Positions 1 to 5,974 of a DNA stretch of 8,893 bases are shown here, piece after piece; the stretch's first letter is position 1, and each line of letters begins with the position of its first letter. The notes under the pieces were generated by a model. The model was not told where the DNA came from and searched no databases. It saw nothing but the letters and a program-made list of their open reading frames with translations. This stretch comes from a bacterium. GTDB lineage: Bacteria > Planctomycetota > JACOTG01 > JAUIME01. The translations under genes were made by a program, and so were the position numbers. Where the stretch lies: the NCBI GenBank assembly GCA_030433195.1, contig JAUIME010000172.1:1-8893 (forward strand), given 5' to 3'.

Positions 1-515
1 TCGGAACCGAGCGCCACGCGAAACTGGCCGACCGAGACCCGCATCCACGGCGTCGCCGCAACCGAAGCGGTCGCTTCGTAGACGTTGCTGCGCGAGTCGG
101 TGCCCAAGAAGTCCCCTTCGATGCGGAACGACACGTCTTCGATCGCGCCCGTCAGGCGTAGCGTGAGCTGCTCGACCTCGAAGCCGCTTCGGCGTTCGTT
201 GGCATGCCCGTACTTGATGACTTCGAACGCCGTCGTTCCCGAGATTTCGAAGCGAAGATCCATCGTGTGGGTCTCGATGGAGATGTGCGATCCCTCGGAC
301 TTGCCGTTCGAAGCGGGGAGGGTCGGCGCCGACGACTCGTCGTTCGCCTCGCCCGTGTCCGTGGTGTCTTCGGCCGTCGGCGGTGAAGCGGGCGGCGTGG
401 GCGGTTCGTCGCGTTCGTTCGCCATCGCGGGGACGGCGAGCGCACAGGCGAAGACGAAGACGAGTGCGAAGCGAGCGAGAGCTCGCTGGACGCTCCCCTC
501 AGTCGCGGATCTCAT
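1..515 (-). CDS. Porin-like outer-membrane protein, N-terminal part (runs off left edge)
   Basis: This open frame has no stop before the window edge, so about 171 codons of the N-terminus are present. The ATG at 515 is preceded by AGGGAG (complement of 525-530) with a 9-nt spacer. The first 17 nt overlap the end of the upstream kinase-like gene, which suggests translational coupling. Residues 1-31 look like a Sec signal peptide: charged start, hydrophobic ALVFVFACALAV, then an AMA cleavage motif. A Pro/Thr/Ser/Glu-rich low-complexity linker follows to about residue 70. After that come alternating amphipathic strands such as FEVEQLTLRLTGAIEDVSFR, and the segment WMRVSVGQFRVAL. A 'VGQFK-P-f-G/S' strand of this kind is typical of OprO/OprP-like phosphate-selective porins and related 16-18-strand barrels. 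The porin-family call is inferred from strand pattern and this motif. Substrate is unknown and the barrel's end is not visible. Confidence 0.62.
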   Translation of the reverse strand, partial: MRSATEGSVQRALARFALVFVFACALAVPAMANERDEPPTPPASPPTAEDTTDTGEANDESSAPTLPASNGKSEGSHISIETHTMDLRFEISGTTAFEVIKYGHANERRSGFEVEQLTLRLTGAIEDVSFRIEGDFLGTDSRSNVYEATASVAATPWMRVSVGQFRVALGS

Positions 516-1371
516 GGTCGGGCACTCCCTCGCGCGAGTCGATGCCCTGCAGTCGTGCTTCGAGCGTTTGCACGATCGAGCGTTTGGAGGGCTTCTGCGC
601 GGATGCGGCGTCCGTGCGCCGTCGGCCGAATCCGTCGAGGAGCGGCACGATACGACGGCGCGTTTCGCGAACGAGTCTATGAAGCCGGGCGTGATTCGGA
701 TAGCTCTCGACGAAGCGGTCGATGTAGGCGTCGGTTTCGACGTCACGTAGCTTGGCGAGCGAGCGCAAGAAGCTCACGATCTCGCGGTGGACATGCCCCT
801 CGATGCGGTGCGGTCGCGTGAACACGATCTCGAGATCGATGTGCACGAGCCGATCACCGTCGACGATGACGTGGCACAGCGTCGGATGCTCGAAGACGAA
901 TCGAGGCTCTCGACGGTCTTCGGCAAGGTCGTGTCGCAAGCAGCACGCGCGCGCGAATCCTTCGACGAGGGCGAGGCGCTCCGCGAGAGGCTCGCGCGGG
1001 TCCGCGAGCAGCTCGCGGAGATCTCGCCCCGGCACCCACTCGAGCGCGATCACCGGCGGGACGACGTCGCTCGGCCACTCGACGTTCTGGAGCACGCGCG
1101 GAACGTCGATTCCGGCTTCGGACCACAGGGTGAGCGTTTCGCGTTCAGTCGTCTGCCGCGCCGCGGCTCGGATCGACGACTTGCCGGCGAACGTCGCGTG
1201 GCCGACGGCGCGTAGGAACGCGCGCAATCGACTCCGCTTGAGACCGTACTGCTTGAGAAGGTACGTGTGCTCTCCCGCCCGGACCTTCGCGATCCTTTGG
1301 CGACCGTCGCCGCGCTCGCTGCGCGTGATCTCGCGGACCTCGATCGCGGGGTCGGGACCGAGTACCGTCAT
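499..1371 (-). CDS. Second lipopolysaccharide-kinase-like (WaaP/InaA type) protein, degenerate catalytic loop
   Basis: A 290-residue protein whose ATG overlaps the stop of the preceding kinase gene as ATGA (1368-1371). This is the usual sign of coupled translation and also sets the start. The fold is that of small protein-kinase-like enzymes of the Kdo/WaaP group: ATP-binding Lys in TYLLKQYG (K40), helix-C Glu candidates E77/E79, hinge ALEWVPG (109-115), and the C-lobe segment LCHVIVDGDRLVHIDLEIVF (165-184). There D179 corresponds to the metal-binding Asp of DFG. Compared with its upstream neighbour, which has NGDLKHVMF, the catalytic-loop Asp is replaced by Thr (T164 in EHPTLCHVIV). It may therefore be a pseudokinase or use another residue. 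The C-terminal 40 residues are basic and Ser/Arg-rich. WaaP enzymes phosphorylate lipid A-core heptose or Kdo at the inner membrane face; the substrate here is unknown. Confidence 0.7.
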   Translation of the reverse strand: MTVLGPDPAIEVREITRSERGDGRQRIAKVRAGEHTYLLKQYGLKRSRLRAFLRAVGHATFAGKSSIRAAARQTTERETLTLWSEAGIDVPRVLQNVEWPSDVVPPVIALEWVPGRDLRELLADPREPLAERLALVEGFARACCLRHDLAEDRREPRFVFEHPTLCHVIVDGDRLVHIDLEIVFTRPHRIEGHVHREIVSFLRSLAKLRDVETDAYIDRFVESYPNHARLHRLVRETRRRIVPLLDGFGRRRTDAASAQKPSKRSIVQTLEARLQGIDSREGVPDHEIRD

Positions 1372-2207
1372 GCGACGTGCAGGTACTTGTCGAGCTTTCG
1401 TGCGACGTTGTACTTGGAGAACGGTTTCTTCGCGCGGCTCTTGAACGTGCGGTCGATCCATCGGCCCGCGCGCAAGAACGGGTTCGGGTTCTTGAACGCG
1501 AAGTCGTGCGTGTACTCGAGCAGCGCCTTGTCGGGATAGAGTTCGACCGTTTCCGCGACGAGCACGTCCCACGCTTCGTCGCCGACCGTCTTGCCGAGCG
1601 ACTTCAAGTACGCGAGGATCTCGCGCGCGACGAACTCGCGCACGCGCGAACGCGAGCGGAAGACCATCTCGAAGTCGAAGAACAACAGGTCGTCCTTCCA
1701 GAACATGACGTGCTTGAGGTCGCCGTTCTCGTGCACGAAGCGCGGGTCGCGTTCTTCGATCGCGATCTGATGGCGGCGCGCCCAGATGGGAAGGAATCGC
1801 CGCCACGTCGCGATCTTGTCGTCGAGCGAGACCGTGGCGTCCGCAAAGTAGTCGACGAACTTCAGACCGGGCGCGTACTCGAACAAGCGATAACCGCCCT
1901 CGGGAAGGTCTTCGATCACGACGTCGTCGTAGGTGTCGAACACGAGAAACCCGCGGCTGCGCCACAAATCCATGACCTCGTGCTCGACGCGATTTCGGGC
2001 GCGGGGCATGAACGACGTCTGGTTGCAGACCAGCACGTTGCCGAGCGTCTTCGTGACGTACTGCCACGTCGAGCGGCTTCCGTAGTACACCTTCAGAACC
2101 GCGGTCTGGCCGCGGAAGGGGACCTTGTAGAGATAGTTGCCGTTCTTGAGCAGGAGCTCCGGATCGAGCTCGGAGAAACGGAGCACTTCGCGCTCTGGCT
2201 GCCCCAT
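1368..2207 (-). CDS. Lipopolysaccharide kinase (Kdo/WaaP/InaA) family protein
   Basis: A 279-residue single-domain kinase-like protein. I chose the ATG at 2207 because AGGGAGG (complement of 2214-2220) lies 6 nt upstream; the in-frame ATG at 2261 has no comparable site and would add an unrelated 18-residue tail. Visible kinase elements are the N-lobe strand TAVLKVYYG with ATP-binding K39, helix-C Glu candidates E75/E77, hinge LFEYAPG (108-114), catalytic loop HENGDLKHVMF with D163 in the place of the HRD Asp, and FFDFEMVF with D178 as the DFG-type metal ligand. The LKHVMF...FDFE arrangement, with His where classic kinases have Asn, is like WaaP/RfaP and InaA proteins, which phosphorylate sugars of the LPS core. 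It is the first gene of a three-gene unit with a second kinase-like protein and a porin-like protein, fitting a role in envelope modification. The actual substrate cannot be read from sequence. Confidence 0.75.
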   Translation of the reverse strand: MGQPEREVLRFSELDPELLLKNGNYLYKVPFRGQTAVLKVYYGSRSTWQYVTKTLGNVLVCNQTSFMPRARNRVEHEVMDLWRSRGFLVFDTYDDVVIEDLPEGGYRLFEYAPGLKFVDYFADATVSLDDKIATWRRFLPIWARRHQIAIEERDPRFVHENGDLKHVMFWKDDLLFFDFEMVFRSRSRVREFVAREILAYLKSLGKTVGDEAWDVLVAETVELYPDKALLEYTHDFAFKNPNPFLRAGRWIDRTFKSRAKKPFSKYNVARKLDKYLHVA

Positions 2208-2368
2208 CGGCTGCCTCCCTGTAAGCATGCGGACGACGTGTGCATGCAGTGGTCGGTGCATGCGCGTGCGGTGGAACGACGTTTCGGAAGTCGTGAGGGG
2301 GAGCGGTGCGGTCGGATCATCGCGCGTCGCTCCGCAGGCCGGACTCGGCGCCGACGTCGGCCTGCACA
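2208..2368 (-). other. Untranslated leader of the kinase operon with a GC hairpin and three GCATGC sites
   Basis: No coding region is supported here. At the predicted 5' end, GCAGGCCG (2334-2341) pairs perfectly with CGGCCTGC (2358-2365), with a smaller palindrome TCGGCGCCGA inside (2345-2354); no T-run follows in either direction. Nearer the gene, GCATGC occurs three times (2225-2230, 2242-2247, 2258-2263), the last two as the direct repeat GTGCATGC spaced 16 bp. ACGAC and GTCGT can also pair around 2270-2290. It matches no riboswitch class that I recognise. Confidence 0.3.
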
Positions 2369-2375
2369 GCGTGGG

Positions 2376-2405
2376 AGGTTAGGAAGTGGCGGCACCTAGT
2401 GTCAA
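2376..2405 (-). promoter_or_regulatory. Candidate sigma70-type promoter of the kinase/porin operon
   Basis: On the minus strand a perfect TTGACA (complement of 2400-2405) is followed after 18 nt by TAACCT (complement of 2376-2381). TAACCT keeps the first two T-A positions and the last T of a -10 box. The predicted start near 2368 gives a leader of about 160 nt before the kinase ATG at 2207. The site lies just downstream of the terminator of the preceding gene, where a new promoter is expected. The -10 match is weak, so the call rests on the -35 box and position. Confidence 0.45.
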
Positions 2406-2477
2406 TGGTCACGCGGGCTTGGCGACGTCCGCGCGGTCGCTTCGCCAACGGGCTGCGGCGTGCCCTCGTCATGTCGC

Positions 2478-2524
2478 AAAGAAGGGCTCGGAAGGCGGAG
2501 CCGAGACTTCGTCCTTCCGAGCCC
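2478..2524 (-). terminator. Rho-independent terminator after the small secreted-protein gene
   Basis: GGGCTCGGAAGG (2484-2495) and CCTTCCGAGCCC (2513-2524) form a perfect 12-bp stem with a 17-nt loop. Read on the minus strand, the stem is followed by TTCTTTGC (complement of 2476-2483), a short U-rich tail. It begins 21 nt beyond the stop codon at 2546-2548. The tail is weak in the other direction, so it should end transcription of the minus-strand gene. Confidence 0.75.
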
Positions 2525-2545
2525 GAGAAGCGTGCGTCTTACCGA

Positions 2546-2899
2546 TCAGTTGATGAGGACCGTCCTCTCGATGTAGTGGCCGTTGCCGTCCGTGACGCGA
2601 ATCACGACCGAGCGGCCGTCGTCGTCCGGCGACGTCGGCAGGCAGAACGAGGGCGGGTCGTCGTCGATGTCGATCTCTTCGAGCGAGTCGGTGTACCTCG
2701 CGATGATGGTGAGGGGCGGATCGCCGAAGTAGGTGCCGCAGATGTCTTCGCCCGCATCGACCGACGTCGGGACATTGAGAATCGGAGCGCCGAACGAACC
2801 CTCGTTCGGCGTGGCCCGTTCGAGGTGCGTCGCTTGTGCGGCGACGGCGAGGGTGAGTGCCGACAGAACAGCGAGAATGCGGGCGTACGTCGAGATCAT
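2546..2899 (-). CDS. Small secreted protein, probable single IPT/TIG-like (Ig-fold) domain
   Basis: A 117-residue protein. The ATG at 2899 is fixed by a strong ribosome site, AAAAGGAG (complement of 2907-2914), 7 nt upstream; longer in-frame starts lack one. Residues 1-23 form a clear Sec signal peptide: MISTYAR, a hydrophobic run ILAVLSALTLAVA, and an AQA cleavage site before THLER. The mature part is short, acidic and beta-rich. The pattern CGTYFGDPPLTI (54-65) followed by DGRSVVIRVTDGNG (94-107) resembles IPT/TIG or related Ig-like domains ('CG-FG-PPL-V ... Y-L-V-GNG'). Two Cys (C54, C86) could form a disulfide in the periplasm. The gene stands alone, with its own terminator downstream. 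No enzymatic motif is visible, and the domain call is tentative because the middle strands are unusually Asp-rich. Confidence 0.68.
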   Translation of the reverse strand: MISTYARILAVLSALTLAVAAQATHLERATPNEGSFGAPILNVPTSVDAGEDICGTYFGDPPLTIIARYTDSLEEIDIDDDPPSFCLPTSPDDDGRSVVIRVTDGNGHYIERTVLIN

Positions 2900-3170
2900 G
2901 GATCTTCTCCTTTTGCGTACCGACCTGAGATTTCGGAACGCGCCGCTCATCGGAGCGGCGCCGGAGAAGAGCGCCTCGTTGCGGGCCCGCGCGAAGCCGG
3001 TCCAACCGTTGGACGGAACGACTTCACGATCGCTCAACTGGACTCGTTGAGTCCGGGCGTATCGTCGAGGGAGCGAAGCAGTTCGTTACTCCCGGTCGCG
3101 GATTTCTCTCGATTGGATCGCGTCGTCGAGTCTGCCGGTGGGTCGGGACGGCCGGGGCGCCGCGATTTCG
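2900..3170. other. Divergent intergenic region with a perfect hairpin and two palindromes
   Basis: This stretch separates the secreted-protein gene (left, minus) from argR (right, plus), and I see no credible gene in it. It holds a 9-bp perfect inverted repeat with tetraloop, GCGCCGCTC/GAGCGGCGC (2940-2948 and 2953-2961). It also holds two odd palindromes, GTCCAACCGTTGGAC (3000-3014) and GGACTCGTTGAGTCC (3040-3054), whose centres are 40 bp apart. A weaker GGGAG/CTCCC pair spans 3069-3093. The hairpin lies 25 nt upstream of the ribosome site of the minus-strand gene and could sit in its leader. I could not find a convincing promoter for that gene. Confidence 0.4.
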
Positions 3171-3171
3171 A

Positions 3172-3213
3172 TTGCATGAATATGCGCAAAAAGTACGATA
3201 ATGCGCATATTCA
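3172..3213 (+). promoter_or_regulatory. Arginine-operon promoter with overlapping ArgR operator (ARG-box-like inverted repeat)
   Basis: TGAATATGCGCA (3177-3188) and TGCGCATATTCA (3202-3213) form a perfect 12-bp inverted repeat separated by 13 bp, in an A/T-rich island of an otherwise GC-rich region. The outer ends TGAAT and ATTCA are the half-sites of known ARG boxes. A -35-like TTGCAT (3172-3177) touches the left arm. The -10 candidates TACGAT (3194-3199, 16-nt spacer) and GATAAT (3197-3202) fall between or at the arms. Binding of ArgR here would block RNA polymerase, giving autoregulation and control of the whole arg operon. Transcription would start around 3206-3210, leaving a leader of only about 15 nt that contains AGGAGGTG (3213-3220). 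Confidence 0.7.
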
Positions 3214-3223
3214 GGAGGTGCCG

Positions 3224-3691
3224 ATGTCGAGCCGGCGGGAACAACAGTCACGGCGACGGTCGTTCATTCGCGAACTGCTTGCCAAAGAGGTGTTTACGAA
3301 CCAGTCCGCGCTTCGCGCGCGACTCGAGAAGGCGGGCTTCGACGTGACCCAGTCGAGCCTGAGTCGTGACCTGCGGAGCGTGGGAGCGGCCAAGGCGGGC
3401 GGGGCGTATCGGCTCGTCGAGACGGTCGCGACCGAGGGACGGTCGATTGCCGCGAGCGGCTCGAAGATTCGTTCGATGCGCAAGGCGGGACCGAACCTTC
3501 TCGTGCTCGAAACGTCGATCGGTGCGGCGCAAATCGTCGCCGTCGACATCGATCGCGCGGGGTTCGACGAGGTCGTCGGCACGGTGGCCGGCGATGATAC
3601 GATCTTTGTCGCGACCGCTTCGGGGGCGGATCAGAAGCGCCTGATCCCGCTCCTCGAGTCGCTGTCGCAGGGAGGGAATCATGTCGCGTGA
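3224..3691 (+). CDS. argR: Arginine repressor ArgR
   Basis: A 155-residue protein, normal length for the arginine-responsive repressor that binds ARG boxes as a hexamer with L-arginine as corepressor. The N-terminal winged helix (about residues 10-65) contains the recognition segment TQSSLSRDL (42-50), matching the family's TQATVSRDL. The C-terminal oligomerisation and arginine-binding domain (about 88-150) contains GTVAGDDTIFVA (119-130), almost identical to the conserved GTIAGDDTIF, whose Asp pair binds arginine. The ATG at 3224 is preceded by a near-perfect AGGAGGTG (3213-3220). The stop overlaps argG by 11 nt, so the two are cotranscribed and probably coupled in translation. An ARG-box-like repeat immediately upstream suggests autoregulation. 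Confidence 0.96.
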   Translation: MSSRREQQSRRRSFIRELLAKEVFTNQSALRARLEKAGFDVTQSSLSRDLRSVGAAKAGGAYRLVETVATEGRSIAASGSKIRSMRKAGPNLLVLETSIGAAQIVAVDIDRAGFDEVVGTVAGDDTIFVATASGADQKRLIPLLESLSQGGNHVA

Positions 3692-4895
3692 AGCGCCTGT
3701 CGCCCTGGGGTTCTCGGGCGGGCTCGACACGTCGTTCTGTGTTCCGTGGCTCGGTGAGACCACGGGACGCGAGATCGTCACCGTCTTCGTCGACACGCTC
3801 GGACTCGCGGACGACGAAGCCGCGGCGCTCGAAGCGCGCGCGCTCGGGCTCGGCGCGACGCGGCATGTTCGCGTCGATGCGGTCCGCCCCTTCTTCGACG
3901 AAGTGTTGCGCTACTTGTTGTACGGCAACGTACGGCGTGGCGGCACCTATCCGTTGTGCGTCGGCGCCGAACGCGGTTTGCAAGCGCGCGAGCTCGCGCG
4001 CGTTGCCGGCGAAGTGGGTGCGTCGGCCGTCGCGCACGGCTGTACCGCGGCCGGCAACGACCAGGTTCGATTCGAAGTCGCGCTGCGTACTCTGGCTCCC
4101 GATCTCGACGTGATCGCTCCCGTGCGCGATGAGCCGCGCCCGCGCGCCGAGCAGGTCGCGTACCTCGAGTCGCGCGGGTTGCAGGTTCCGACGCACGGCG
4201 CCGCGTACTCGATCAATCGCGGCCTCTGGGGCATCACCATCGGCGGTCGCGAGACGCTGGGCTCCGAGGCGAGCTTGCCCGAGGAAGCGTGGGTTCTCAC
4301 GCGCGGTGCGTTCGACGATCCGCGTGCGCCCGAGCGACACACGCTCGAGTTCGAGGCGGGCGTTCCGACGTCGCTCGACGGCGAGGCGATGGAGCCGGTG
4401 ACGCTGATCCAGGCGATCGAGCGTCTCGCGGCGCCGTTCGGGATCGGTCGCGGAATCCACCTCGGGGACACGATTCTCGGCACGAAGGGGCGCGTCGCGT
4501 TCGAGGCACCGGCCGCAGAAACTCTGATCGTCGCGCACCGAGAGCTCGAGAAACTCGTACTCACGGGACGTCAGGCGCGCGTCAAGGACGCGATCGGCGC
4601 GCAGTACGGTGATCTCGTGCACGAAGGTCAGCACCTCGACCCCGTGTGTCGCGACATGGAGGCGCTGCTCGAGTCGTCACAGGAGCGCGTGACGGGTCGC
4701 GTGCACGTGCTGCTGCGTCCCGGATCGATCTTTGTCGAGGGAGTCGAATCGCCGTTCTCGCTGTTGAGCGCGACGCGGGGCGTGTACGGTGAAGCCGCCG
4801 GCGAATGGAGCGCATCGGATTCGCGCGGGCTCGCGAAGATGGCGGCGCTGCCCGCCATGCTGAGCGCGCGCGCGACGGCCGGGAGGACATCATGA
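3681..4895 (+). CDS. argG: Argininosuccinate synthase
   Basis: This 404-residue enzyme condenses citrulline and aspartate with ATP to give argininosuccinate, the penultimate step of cytosolic arginine synthesis. The N-type ATP-pyrophosphatase P-loop is GFSGGLDTS (10-18). Further family signatures are YPLCVGAERGLQ (90-101), HGCTAAGNDQVRFE (119-132, normally HGATGKGNDQVRFE), INRGLWGITIGG (178-189), GRGIHLGDTILGTKGRVAFE (256-275) and YGDLVHEGQHLDPV (309-322). The GRGIH-GDTI-G-KGRV-FEA stretch is the form I associate with Xanthomonas and Bacteroides ArgG, species that also use acylornithine carbamoyltransferases. That fits argF' in this operon. The start overlaps the end of argR by 11 nt, with GGGAGGG (3670-3676) about 4 nt upstream. 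The stop overlaps the next start as ATGA. Confidence 0.96.
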   Translation: MSREAPVALGFSGGLDTSFCVPWLGETTGREIVTVFVDTLGLADDEAAALEARALGLGATRHVRVDAVRPFFDEVLRYLLYGNVRRGGTYPLCVGAERGLQARELARVAGEVGASAVAHGCTAAGNDQVRFEVALRTLAPDLDVIAPVRDEPRPRAEQVAYLESRGLQVPTHGAAYSINRGLWGITIGGRETLGSEASLPEEAWVLTRGAFDDPRAPERHTLEFEAGVPTSLDGEAMEPVTLIQAIERLAAPFGIGRGIHLGDTILGTKGRVAFEAPAAETLIVAHRELEKLVLTGRQARVKDAIGAQYGDLVHEGQHLDPVCRDMEALLESSQERVTGRVHVLLRPGSIFVEGVESPFSLLSATRGVYGEAAGEWSASDSRGLAKMAALPAMLSARATAGRTS

Positions 4896-5974
4896 AGTCG
4901 ATCGTCGTGGACAAGATCGCCTCGGTCACGCGGAGCTGCGGCCTCAAGCGTGAAGTGCGCGTGGCCGCCGACATCCCGTGCGAAGAAGGCGTCGTCGTCG
5001 CGGTCCGCGTCTTGAGTGACAAGCGCAACTACGATCAAGTGGAGCTGCCGTCGGGCCGACTCGCGCGCGTGAAGCGTGGAGACGTCCTCGTCGGTGCGCT
5101 CGGACATCGCGAAGCTCTGTTCGGATACGCCGGGCGCTTGCCCGAGACGCTCGCACCGGGCGATCGCATCCAACTGCTCAACATGGGAGGCGTCATCGGA
5201 GTCTGCGAGGGGTTCAATCCGGATCTCGGTCCGCCGTTCGAATGCGAGGTCATCGGTTCGGTGTTGCACTTCCCGGTACTCGGCGAGCGGATCGGAGTGC
5301 CGGCGCGAGTCGGAGACGAAGAGCTGAACCGCGACGCGGAGCTGCGCACGAAGGGGGTTCCCGTCGTCGCACTCGTGGGAACGTGCATGAGCGCGGGCAA
5401 GACGGCCGCGGCGTGCGCGCTCGTGCGGTCGTTCACGCACGCCGGCATGCGCGTCAACGCCTTCAAGGCGACGGGCGTTTCGTTGCGACGCGACGTGCTC
5501 GCGATGGAGGACGCCGGCGCGGTGCGCACCGGGATCTTCACGGATCTCGGCGTCGTCACGACGAGCGAGGCAACCGCCCCCGCGATCACGCGTACGCTTC
5601 TCACGCGCCTCTGCGCCGACACGCCCGACGTGGTCTTTGTCGAGCTCGGCGACGGGCTTCTCGGGAACTACGGCGTGAAGTCGATCCTCGCGGACGACGC
5701 GATTCGCGAGTCGTTCACGGCCGTCGTGCTCGCGGCCAACGACCCGACCGCGGCGTGGGGCGGCGTCAAGCTGTTGCGCGACGAGTACGGCATCGAGCCG
5801 GCCGTCGTCACGGGGCCGGCGACCGACAATCGCGCGGGCTCGTCGATCGTGCGCGATCGCCTCGGCGTCGAAGGCTTCAACGCCCGCACCGAGATCGACG
5901 CGCTCTCGCGACACGTGCGTTCCAGGATCGACGCGTCGCGTGGTGTCGTGGCCGACGCCGAGGCGCGGTCATGA
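4892..5974 (+). CDS. Unrecognised P-loop protein in the arginine operon (DUF1611/BioD-like C-terminal domain)
   Basis: A 360-residue cytosolic protein with no signal peptide or membrane segment. Its ATG overlaps the argG stop (ATGA, 4892-4895; GGGAGGA at 4881-4887), and its stop overlaps argC in the same way (5971-5974), so it belongs to the arginine operon. Residues 1 to about 150 form a glycine-rich, beta-rich domain that I do not recognise, with ELPSGRLARVKRGDVLVGAL, GHREALFGYAG and LLNMGGVIGVCEGFNPDLGP. Residues 157 to about 340 look like a P-loop NTPase: Walker A GTCMSAGKT (163-171), then KATGVSLRRD (192-201), and a Walker-B-like VVFVELGDG (247-255). The GT-----GKT loop with five intervening residues and the following ATG segment recall BioD (dethiobiotin synthetase) and DUF1611 proteins. 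One DUF1611 member, DgcN, has, as I recall, been reported as a D-glutamate N-acetyltransferase. A role in acylating or activating glutamate is possible but inferred only from location. Confidence 0.85.
   Translation: MKSIVVDKIASVTRSCGLKREVRVAADIPCEEGVVVAVRVLSDKRNYDQVELPSGRLARVKRGDVLVGALGHREALFGYAGRLPETLAPGDRIQLLNMGGVIGVCEGFNPDLGPPFECEVIGSVLHFPVLGERIGVPARVGDEELNRDAELRTKGVPVVALVGTCMSAGKTAAACALVRSFTHAGMRVNAFKATGVSLRRDVLAMEDAGAVRTGIFTDLGVVTTSEATAPAITRTLLTRLCADTPDVVFVELGDGLLGNYGVKSILADDAIRESFTAVVLAANDPTAAWGGVKLLRDEYGIEPAVVTGPATDNRAGSSIVRDRLGVEGFNARTEIDALSRHVRSRIDASRGVVADAEARS

Noticed and set aside
2334..2365. GC hairpin as a terminator
   Set aside because: There is no T-run on either side in either direction, and a better terminator lies at 2484-2524.
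3177..3213. Inverted repeat before argR read as an RNA attenuator hiding the ribosome site
   Set aside because: The best -10 boxes lie between the two arms, so most of the repeat would not be transcribed. The ARG-like half-sites favour a DNA operator.
2306..3223. Long open frame on the plus strand running into argR, suggesting a much longer ArgR
   Set aside because: The upstream part is Arg-rich shadow coding opposite the secreted-protein gene, has no family resemblance, and ignores the near-perfect ribosome site and promoter just before 3224.
4628..5914. Long minus-strand open frame opposite argG and the P-loop gene
   Set aside because: Its composition (Arg/His/Asp/Ala repeats) is that of an antisense shadow in GC-rich DNA, it crosses two real genes, and no ribosome site or motif supports it.
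5242..5970. Plus-strand extension of the argC frame far upstream
   Set aside because: The extension is Arg/Gly-rich out-of-frame translation of the P-loop gene; the ATG at 5971 gives the normal ArgC length and N-terminal Rossmann motif.
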